Shown: positions 27,848 to 35,063 of the stretch, piece by piece
Numbering within the stretch: the first letter of the stretch is position 1
How the letters are laid out: every line of letters starts with the position of its first letter
Assembly: GCA_029960045.1 (NCBI GenBank)
Contig: JASCOV010000007.1
Coordinates: 1-64,000, forward strand
Source of the DNA: Flavobacteriaceae bacterium PS02293
GTDB lineage: Bacteria > Bacteroidota > Bacteroidia > Flavobacteriales > Weeksellaceae
Length of the DNA stretch: 64,000 nt
Direction: 5' to 3'
Program-made: the position numbers and the translations under genes
Notes under the pieces: model-generated
Seen by the model: the letters and a program-made list of their open reading frames with translations, nothing else
What the model was told of the DNA's origin: nothing
Database searches by the model: none

Positions 27848-29350
27848 ATGAAAAAAATATTTTTCTCAATTCTTGTTTGTGCAAACCTTTTTTTTAATGC
27901 ACAACAAACAAAAAACAGTCTGTTGGAAGGCTCTTTCTGGAAAAGTACCCCAACTGTAGAATCTGTAAAAGCAGAAGTAGCAAAAGGGAACAACCCTTCA
28001 CAGTCCAACCAGAACAATATGGATGTTGTGACGACAGCGCTTTTAAATAATGCATCTGTAGATGTAATTGCCTTTCTTTTGGAACAGCCTGGGAATAGTG
28101 TTAATAAAATCACACACGAAGGCCGTACTTATCTACATTGGGCATCTATGAAAGGAAATGCAGAGATCATCAATTTCCTGTTATCCAAAGGTTCCGATAT
28201 CAATTTGGAAGAAGAGCACGGTCTAAGTCCTGCTTACTTGGCAGCTAACAATGGTGGAGGAACCGTTGCTGTTTTCGAGGTTTTTGTGAAAAACGGATTG
28301 AACCTTAAAAAGAAATACAAAGACGGTGCAAGCATTTTGTTATCAGCACTTCCAAATGATAAGGATTTTTCTCTGACAGAATATTTCGTTTCAAAAGGAT
28401 TATCTGTAAAAGATACTGATGCGAACGGAAATACCGCTATCGATTATGCAGCAAGAGGTGGAAACATTACAGCGATCAAAAAACTTCTGCCTCAAGGTGT
28501 CAAGTTTACAGATAATGCTCTGGTATTCGCTGCCCAAGGTGGTCGCCGATCAGCCAACGGAATCGATATCTACAAATATTTGGTTGATGAACTTAAAATA
28601 AAACCAACGGTTGTTACAAAAAATGGTGAAAATGTACTGCATTTGGTTGCCAAAAAACAGGATCAGGCAGAGGTTGTGAAATATTTTGTTGACAAAGGTG
28701 TAGATGTGAACAAGGTTGATAACGAAGGTAATACGCCTTTTATCAATGCGGCATCTTCAAAAGACCTTGATGTGATCACCACATTATTTCCAAAGGTTAA
28801 AAACATCAATGCGGTGAATGCAAAAGGCGAATCTGCATTGACAAATGCAGTAAAAGGCAGTTCTGGAGAAGTGGTGGCTTTCCTTTTGGACAAAGGCGCT
28901 GATATCAAGATTGAAGATAAAGCAGGTAATAATCTAGCCTATTACTGGGTTCAATCTTATCGTGCTCCTAGAGGTGGATTTGGAGGGAATACCGAACAGA
29001 AAGATGATCTTGCCGACAAGCTGAAAGTGCTTCAGGCAAAAGGATTGAATTTTTCTGCGCCTCAAAAAGATGGCAACACTCTTTATCACATTGCTATCGC
29101 AAAGAACGACCTTAATATTCTAAAAAAACTGGAACCACTTCAGGTCGATATCAATGCCAAGAACAAGGAAGGAATGACCATTTTGCAAAAAGCAGCTTTG
29201 ACTTCCAAAGATGACAAGATCCTGAAATACCTTTTGTCTGTGAATGCAAAGAAAGATATCAAAACAGAATTTGGTGAGACAGCATTTGATCTGGCAAAAG
29301 ACAACGAATATCTTTCTAAGAATAATGTCAATGTTGACTTTTTAAAATAA
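27848..29350 (+). CDS. Secreted ankyrin-repeat protein
   Basis: 500 residues from the ATG at 27848 (an upstream in-frame start at 27821 would spoil the signal peptide). A signal peptide (MKKIFFSILVCANLFFNAQQ) is followed by about ten ankyrin repeats from residue ~60 to the end, with recognisable G-TxLHWAS, NTAIDYAARGG, NVLHLVAKK, NTPFINAAS and SALTNAVKG starts. Ankyrin arrays are protein-binding scaffolds, and here the array would be periplasmic or extracellular. It lies inside the iron operon, 73 bp after the lipoprotein gene and 7 bp before the DUF2271 gene, so it may hold together the receptor or redox partners. That role is my inference. Confidence 0.85.
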   Translation: MKKIFFSILVCANLFFNAQQTKNSLLEGSFWKSTPTVESVKAEVAKGNNPSQSNQNNMDVVTTALLNNASVDVIAFLLEQPGNSVNKITHEGRTYLHWASMKGNAEIINFLLSKGSDINLEEEHGLSPAYLAANNGGGTVAVFEVFVKNGLNLKKKYKDGASILLSALPNDKDFSLTEYFVSKGLSVKDTDANGNTAIDYAARGGNITAIKKLLPQGVKFTDNALVFAAQGGRRSANGIDIYKYLVDELKIKPTVVTKNGENVLHLVAKKQDQAEVVKYFVDKGVDVNKVDNEGNTPFINAASSKDLDVITTLFPKVKNINAVNAKGESALTNAVKGSSGEVVAFLLDKGADIKIEDKAGNNLAYYWVQSYRAPRGGFGGNTEQKDDLADKLKVLQAKGLNFSAPQKDGNTLYHIAIAKNDLNILKKLEPLQVDINAKNKEGMTILQKAALTSKDDKILKYLLSVNAKKDIKTEFGETAFDLAKDNEYLSKNNVNVDFLK

Positions 29351-29357
29351 AAAAAGA

Positions 29358-29834
29358 ATGAGATCATTATCCAAAATAATTCTTGCAGGCGGTCTTTTAT
29401 TATTTTCTGTCAACTCGTTCGCACAAACATCCAAATACAAATGTATGCTCCAGATGTCCAGCTATATGGGCGATGGTGCTTACATCGTAGTTTCGTTGAT
29501 CGATTCTAAAGGCACTTATGAAAAAACCTTGTACGTGATGGGCGAAGACAAAAAATGGTACAACAGCGTGAAAGAATGGTACAAATTCTATTCAAAAAAA
29601 CCGAACGTGAATGCCAAAACCGGAGCATCAATTTCTGGTGGAGACAGGAGTATCACCACTTTTGAGATAGAAGATTCCAAGATCAACAAAGGTTACAAGC
29701 TTAGATTCGAATCTGCGGTGGAAGACCAGAAATACCACGTAAATGATGTAGAAATCCCTCTTACAACAGACGCTCTTGCGGAGAAGACAGAAGGAAAGGG
29801 TTACATCAAATATGTAAAACTAAGCAAGCAATAA
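29358..29834 (+). CDS. DUF2271 periplasmic protein with flavinylation-like motif
   Basis: 158 residues with a signal peptide (LAGGLLLFSVNSFAQ) and a DUF2271 beta-rich body. Residues 85-91 read N-A-K-T-G-A-S, which fits the D/N-x-x-S/T-G-A-S/T site where ApbE attaches FMN to Thr or Ser (as in NqrC and RnfG). An ApbE gene lies four genes downstream in the same operon, and DUF2271 proteins are known companions of ApbE and PepSY genes. I infer that Thr88 carries FMN and that the protein passes electrons in the periplasm, perhaps to reduce ferric siderophore. Confidence 0.75.
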   Translation: MRSLSKIILAGGLLLFSVNSFAQTSKYKCMLQMSSYMGDGAYIVVSLIDSKGTYEKTLYVMGEDKKWYNSVKEWYKFYSKKPNVNAKTGASISGGDRSITTFEIEDSKINKGYKLRFESAVEDQKYHVNDVEIPLTTDALAEKTEGKGYIKYVKLSKQ

Positions 29835-29864
29835 TCAAATTATAATTTTTTCAAAAAACGATCA

Positions 29865-31364
29865 ATGACCTTATCAGTCTGGCGATTTGCCCATTTGGCA
29901 TTAGCCGTGATCTCTTCATTATTTTTAGTTATGGCATCGGTTACCGGTGCCATACTTTCTGTAGATGCAATCAATGAAAGATCTAATTCCTACCCATCTT
30001 CCGACTATCAGACACTGAATTTATCAGAAATAATCCCTATGCTTCAGAAGAATTATTCAGAAGTTTCAATGATCGAGATCGATCATAATCAAGTCATCAA
30101 CTTGGAAGCTTATGATCTGGATGACAATGAGGTCAAAGGTATCATCGATCCAAAAACTGGAAAAATCATCGGAAAACCACAAAAAAAATCTGAGTTTATC
30201 CAATGGGTAACCTCTCTTCATCGCTCATTGTTTTTGCACGAAACCGGAAGGATTTTCATTGGCATCAACGCTTTTTTATTGATGCTCATTGCAATTTCCG
30301 GCATGGCGCTGATCATCCGAAGACAACGTGGGCTGATGAGGTTTTTCTCAAAGATCATTAAAGATTATTTCCTGCAATATTACCACGTGATCTCCGGTAG
30401 ATTGCTTTTGATCCCCATTTTGATGATCGCCGTTACGGGAACTTATCTGTCAATGATAAGATTCAAGATCTTTGATGAACAAAAGATCGAACACAAAATA
30501 CCGAAAATTTCAGATGAAGAACCAGAAAAAAAAGATCTGGCGCAATTTTCTATTTTTAAGAATACAAAGCTATCTGACGTCAAAAAAATTGAATTTCCTT
30601 TTCCAGATGATCCCGAAGAATTCTTCAAATTAAAATTGAAAGACAGAGAATTATTGGTAGATCAATTCAATGGAGAGATCGTCAGTAATATTCCTTACAC
30701 CAAAACGGTCCTTTTGGAGAATCTCAGTCTGGATCTTCACACAGGCAGGACCAATATTGTTTGGGCAGCTATTCTAGGATTTGCATCGCTCAATATTCTG
30801 TTTTTTATCATCTCGGGTTTTGCCATTACATTTAGAAGAAAATCGACAAAAATTAAAAATAAATTCAAACCGGAAGAAGCTAAGATCGTCATTTTGGCAG
30901 GTTCGGAAAATGGAAGTACGATTGGCTTTGCAGATCATATCCATCAGCAGTTATTGTCGTCTGGTTATCCTTCTTTTTTAGCATTGATGAATGATTATCA
31001 GTTATTTCCGAATGCTGGACATTTATTGGTCTTCACTTCAACTTATGGTCAGGGCGATGCACCGAATAACGCTGACCGGTTTTTATCTTTAATGAATGAA
31101 TTTCCTCAGACTCAAAATGTAAACATTTCGGTGGTTGGTTTTGGCTCAAGATCTTATTCAGATTTCTGTGGTTTTGCTAAAAAAGTTGATATTGAATTAA
31201 GAGAAAGATCCTGGACAAATAGGATTGTTGATCTTTTTACCATCAATGAAAAATCTCCGGAAGAGTTTGTAGATTGGGTAAAAGAGTGGAGTTTGAAAAC
31301 TAAAATTTTACTCAAAACCACGCCTGCAATTATAATAAAAAACCAACAGACCTTCAAAAAATGA
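29865..31364 (+). CDS. PepSY-domain inner-membrane reductase with flavodoxin domain
   Basis: 499 residues. Four likely membrane helices (~10-30, ~130-150, ~175-195, ~300-322) with PepSY-type periplasmic segments between them and His residues near helix ends (SLHRSLFLHETGR, YYHVISGR, LDLHTGRTN) that could bind heme. From ~340 a cytoplasmic flavodoxin-like domain follows (ILAGSENGSTIGFA, the FMN loop, and VFTSTYGQGDAPNNA). The stop overlaps the next start by four bases, and that gene supplies the FAD/NADPH module, so together they form a P450-reductase-like electron donor across the inner membrane. XusC of the Xus system is a PepSY protein, in agreement. Confidence 0.85.
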   Translation: MTLSVWRFAHLALAVISSLFLVMASVTGAILSVDAINERSNSYPSSDYQTLNLSEIIPMLQKNYSEVSMIEIDHNQVINLEAYDLDDNEVKGIIDPKTGKIIGKPQKKSEFIQWVTSLHRSLFLHETGRIFIGINAFLLMLIAISGMALIIRRQRGLMRFFSKIIKDYFLQYYHVISGRLLLIPILMIAVTGTYLSMIRFKIFDEQKIEHKIPKISDEEPEKKDLAQFSIFKNTKLSDVKKIEFPFPDDPEEFFKLKLKDRELLVDQFNGEIVSNIPYTKTVLLENLSLDLHTGRTNIVWAAILGFASLNILFFIISGFAITFRRKSTKIKNKFKPEEAKIVILAGSENGSTIGFADHIHQQLLSSGYPSFLALMNDYQLFPNAGHLLVFTSTYGQGDAPNNADRFLSLMNEFPQTQNVNISVVGFGSRSYSDFCGFAKKVDIELRERSWTNRIVDLFTINEKSPEEFVDWVKEWSLKTKILLKTTPAIIIKNQQTFKK

Positions 31365-32062
31365 TGGTCTTGGAAAAGACCAATATTTCTGAAACCGAAC
31401 ATACATTTTTATTGACCTTGAAGCCGAAGATGAGAAGCCGATTTGCATCAGGTGATCTTTTGGCAATTAATCCCGCTGATGATTATAGGGAAAGATTGTA
31501 TTCTATCGGAAAAAAAGATGGGAATATTCAACTGAAGGTCAAGCTGCATCAAAATGGTTTAGGTTCAGAATATCTCAATGATCTGAAAGCCGGATCAATG
31601 ATCAAAGCGAGAATTGTTGAGAATAATTCTTTCCATTTTCCAAGAAAATCCAAAAAAGTGGTTATGATCGCCAACGGAACGGGAATCGCACCTTTTCTAG
31701 GAATGATCCACGAAAACAAACGAAAAACCGAATGTCATTTGTATTGTGGCTTTCGAAATGAAACAGAAATGATCAGGACGCATCAGATCTTTGCCCAAGA
31801 CCAAATGAGCAAAGGAAAACTGAAAAGCTCTCACATCGCATTTTCCAGAGAACAAAACCGTTGCTATGTGATGGATCTGATAAAACGTGACGCTGATTTT
31901 TTTACAGAATTACTGCAAAGTAACGGAACGATTATGATCTGTGGATCTCTTGTAATGCAACAAGACGTGGAGAAGATCCTTGACAGAATTCTTCTTATGA
32001 ATACAAACTATAATTTGGAATATTTCAAGTTAAAAGGACAAATACTTACAGATTGCTATTAA
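31361..32062 (+). CDS. FNR-type FAD/NAD(P)H reductase module
   Basis: 233 residues: FAD-binding RLYSIG, then a GLGSEYLNDL segment, NADPH-site ANGTGIAPFLGM, YCGFRNE and CGSLVMQQDVEKIL, ending in an aromatic Tyr. This is the C-terminal half of a sulfite-reductase/P450-reductase flavoprotein, encoded separately from its flavodoxin half. The ATG lies inside the last codons of the PepSY-flavodoxin gene (4-bp overlap), implying translational coupling and a stable complex. Cytoplasmic; expected to pass NADPH electrons to FMN in the membrane partner. Confidence 0.85.
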   Translation: MMVLEKTNISETEHTFLLTLKPKMRSRFASGDLLAINPADDYRERLYSIGKKDGNIQLKVKLHQNGLGSEYLNDLKAGSMIKARIVENNSFHFPRKSKKVVMIANGTGIAPFLGMIHENKRKTECHLYCGFRNETEMIRTHQIFAQDQMSKGKLKSSHIAFSREQNRCYVMDLIKRDADFFTELLQSNGTIMICGSLVMQQDVEKILDRILLMNTNYNLEYFKLKGQILTDCY

Positions 32063-32063
32063 A

Positions 32064-33020
32064 ATGATAAAAACAAATAAAATTCTATTCTCTGCTTTTC
32101 TGATATTGTTTTGTGTTTTTTCAAATGCACAAACTTTAAGGAAAAGAACGACAACATTGATGGGAAGCCGATTTGATATTACTATTGTAGCTGAAGATTC
32201 TTTATCTGCAGAACAAAATATCGACAAAGTGATTTCAGAGATCTCAAGAATAGAAGATCTGATATCAGAATGGAAACCCGAAACTCAAATTTCTGAGGTC
32301 AACAGAAATGCAGGAATACAACCTGTAAAAGTTGATAAAGAGGTTTTTGATCTGACCAAAAGAGCGCTTTGGTTCTCAGAAATTACAGATGGTGCTTTTG
32401 ACATCAGCATCGCTGCGATGGATAAGATCTGGAAATTTGATGGCTCGATGACAGAAAAACCTTCTGAACAACAGATCAACAAATCGATTGAAAAAGTAGG
32501 GTATAAGAACATTATTTTGGACAGTATCAATTCTACAATTTTTCTGAAACTTCCCGGAATGAAGATCGGTTTTGGAGCAACAGGAAAAGCTTATGCAGCT
32601 GATAAAGGTAATGAACTGATGCAGGGTTTAGGTGTGAAAGCTGGGATAATAAACGCTTCCGGCGATATGGCAGTCTGGGGAAAGCAACCTAATGGAAAAC
32701 CCTGGAAGATAGGCGTTACAGATCCAAAAGATGCCAATAAAATTTATAAAACGATTTCTCTGAAAAATAAAGCAATTGTGACCTCCGGAAATTATGAAAA
32801 ATTTGTAATGCTTGATGGAAAACGCTATTCTCATATCATCAATCCGAAAACAGGCTGGCCAAGTTCTGAACTTGTAAGTGTCACTGTTTATGGACCAAAT
32901 GCGGAGATTGCTAATGGTTTTAGCACTTCTATTATGGTTTTAGGAAAGAAAGAAGGACTTAGATTATTAAGACAATTTCCAGATTATAAATGTATTATTA
33001 TTCAAAATAATAAGTTTTAG
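32064..33020 (+). CDS. apbE: FAD:protein FMN transferase (ApbE)
   Basis: 318 residues with a signal peptide (ILFSAFLILFCVFSNAQ), so periplasmic. ApbE motifs: TTLMGSRFDI, SEWKPETQISEVNRNAG, a GFGATGKAYAADK FAD loop, INASGDMAVWG, YSHIINPKTGWPSS. It transfers FMN from FAD to a Thr or Ser of a target protein in a Mg-dependent reaction. The most likely target here is the DUF2271 protein of the same operon. It starts 1 bp after the FNR gene stop and is the last gene of the operon. Confidence 0.92.
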   Translation: MIKTNKILFSAFLILFCVFSNAQTLRKRTTTLMGSRFDITIVAEDSLSAEQNIDKVISEISRIEDLISEWKPETQISEVNRNAGIQPVKVDKEVFDLTKRALWFSEITDGAFDISIAAMDKIWKFDGSMTEKPSEQQINKSIEKVGYKNIILDSINSTIFLKLPGMKIGFGATGKAYAADKGNELMQGLGVKAGIINASGDMAVWGKQPNGKPWKIGVTDPKDANKIYKTISLKNKAIVTSGNYEKFVMLDGKRYSHIINPKTGWPSSELVSVTVYGPNAEIANGFSTSIMVLGKKEGLRLLRQFPDYKCIIIQNNKF

Positions 33021-33386
33021 TTTTTGCCAAAATAAGAAATAACATCATCTTATCTTTGGAAAAAAATAATGAAAATTAAATCAAGGGTCAACTGATTTCA
33101 ATATCATTAAAGTAAACTTGATAAAAGAATTTATAAATCAATTTTAAATTTTTCCAGATATTTTATTGTATCGTATATAAAAATGACTGAGTTGTTTTTC
33201 ATTTCCAATATAGTAGCCTCTTTATCTGTACATTATATTTTCTTGTTAAGTTGCATTCTGGCAAAGATAAAGGAAACACAATTAAGAATTTTTTAATTAG
33301 TTCCTTGAGATAGTCACTCGGTATATCATCACATAAGAAAGCAGCGCTAATAAAAGTATTGACGCTGCTATAATCCAAGACTTATT
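33021..33386. other. Non-coding stretch between convergent genes
   Basis: 366 bp with no gene. An inverted repeat (AGCAGCG at 33340-33346 and CGCTGCT at 33363-33369) may act as a weak terminator for the leftward DUF4960-like gene. No other structure was recognised. Confidence 0.45.
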
Positions 33387-34646
33387 TTATTTTTTTATAA
33401 ATTTTAAAGAAATCGACTTTTTATTATTGTTAATTTTAATAGAATAAGTTCCAGACTGTAATTTTTGAACATCAATATTTTTTGATGATGATGTAAGGAC
33501 TTTGCGGCCATTCATATCGTAGATCTCAGTTTCAATATTTCCTTCAGTTTTTACATTAAGAATAGTGGAAACTGGGTTTGGATAAATGCTAATATTGGAA
33601 GCATTATTAAAATCTTGAGTAGCAAATAATGTGCCTCCGCCAGCTAGATAAAGTAAAGTATTTTCAGTTAGTTTTTTAACATTCTGATTACTTCCCGTTC
33701 CTGGCGCATACCAATCATAAACCCCTGATCCGTACCAAATAACAGTTCCACCTCCGGCTTGACGTGAATTGAATTTTGCACCTTGTATCTCGGTTCCGTC
33801 ACAATTTTCTAGAAGAATTTCTGCGTTGAGTGTACTTTGGAAAATTTGTCTTCTTTGCAATAATGTAGAGCTGGCACCACCTGCATCATCATAAATTCTA
33901 CCCCAATTGAGGTTATACTGTAAGGTTCTGTTTTTCTTTTCCGTATTGGCACCTAAAAATTCAATACTTTGGGAGGTATAACTGCAGTTTACAGAAGAAG
34001 CACTAATTCCTGTAGTCAACACCGAATTTGATGAGCTACTCCAGTTAGTACCCCAAGATCCGGCAGTGTTTGCAGGATTTGCGCTCGTATCCCCAAAAGT
34101 CTGATTTGGCCTGTACTCCCATGGACTAGATAAACCATCGAAAATACCAAAAACCTCAAGTCCCTTTCCAGCAAAATTTCCTAAAAAGATATTTTTTCCT
34201 GATTTATAGAATTGTTTTATTTTCCACATAAAATCATCTTCCAATTGAGTACATTGTCCGTTCCATTGGAATCCTGCTTCTCTCAAAAGACAATGCTTAT
34301 CACCATTTCCTTCTGTCGTTCCACGAGGCCACTCATTGAGTCTGTCTGTAAATGTTGCACCATCATTCTGAACCCAGATCACATCATAACTGCTGATATC
34401 TGCACCTTCTGCAACATCCTGAAAAGAGAAATAGTTTCCGGAAATAGTACCAGAATGAGAAGGAAGGAATGTATCTATAAACCATACGGCGGCAGCCCTG
34501 TCATCATCATAAGTCAAACCATCACTGGCAGTGGGGATATTACTTGTGTAAACGTCTGCTTGTCCTATAAAAGCAATCTTTTTGGTTTGTGCATTCATAT
34601 TTACTGCTATTATTGCAGCAAATAGACTTGAATAAAATTTTCTCAT
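33387..34646 (-). CDS. T9SS-exported DUF4960-like protein next to the fructan sensor gene
   Basis: 419 residues from the ATG at 34646 (longer in-frame starts lack a signal peptide). Signal peptide ends at NMNAQ. The body begins KKIAFIGQADVY and has blocks ADISSYDVIWVQNDG, NIFLGNFAGKG and, near the end, SGVYDWYAPG with a KKLTENTLLYLAGG helix. These correspond to IAFIGTA, GVIWWHFD, NILLTSFAS, GAYDWYNET and KKITENSLNYL in the DUF4960 lipoprotein of the same locus, so the two are distant paralogues. The C-terminus is a type A sorting domain (ISIYPNPVSTILN ... SLKFIKK). Hence a soluble or cell-surface fructan-binding role is likely, but no activity is proven. Confidence 0.7.
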   Translation of the reverse strand: MRKFYSSLFAAIIAVNMNAQTKKIAFIGQADVYTSNIPTASDGLTYDDDRAAAVWFIDTFLPSHSGTISGNYFSFQDVAEGADISSYDVIWVQNDGATFTDRLNEWPRGTTEGNGDKHCLLREAGFQWNGQCTQLEDDFMWKIKQFYKSGKNIFLGNFAGKGLEVFGIFDGLSSPWEYRPNQTFGDTSANPANTAGSWGTNWSSSSNSVLTTGISASSVNCSYTSQSIEFLGANTEKKNRTLQYNLNWGRIYDDAGGASSTLLQRRQIFQSTLNAEILLENCDGTEIQGAKFNSRQAGGGTVIWYGSGVYDWYAPGTGSNQNVKKLTENTLLYLAGGGTLFATQDFNNASNISIYPNPVSTILNVKTEGNIETEIYDMNGRKVLTSSSKNIDVQKLQSGTYSIKINNNKKSISLKFIKK

Positions 34647-35063
34647 AATTCTAATTTGAAGTTTATATATTGTTTTTAATAAGTTTTTATAAGTTGACAA
34701 TAATATAAGGTCAGATTTAATCCTCATCAATTGGAGTTTTCCCTATTTTTGGAGTTATTCGAATTAGATTTTCAAACCGGTATGGATCAAATGTATTAGC
34801 AAACCATAATTGGATATTTCATTTATTGTTCAAAATACTTTGATTTTGTTAGAGAATTAAAAATAAAAGAAAAAATGTCTGATAATCACTGTTTTTGAAA
34901 TAAACTGGGAACACAATTAACAAGAAAATTATAATATTGTTACAAGAAGTATAAAATTGTAACACATTAAAAATACATGCCGAAAGATATACCACAGGTT
35001 TAATACAAAATATTTTCACTAAAAATTGTCTGTCTGCAACATCTTTATTAATATTGTGTTAAT
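34647..35063. other. Divergent promoter region of the fructan sensor
   Basis: 417 bp without a gene between the T9SS DUF4960-like gene and the hybrid sensor gene. It contains the inverted repeat at 34939-34963, listed separately; no perfect TAnnTTTG box was seen. Confidence 0.5.
34939..34963 (+). promoter_or_regulatory. Inverted repeat GTTACAA-N11-TTGTAAC
   Basis: Perfect 7-bp arms separated by 11 bp, 100 bp upstream of the sensor start. The same half-site recurs in the repeat just behind the sensor gene (37866-37894), so it may be the binding site of that regulator. Confidence 0.4.
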
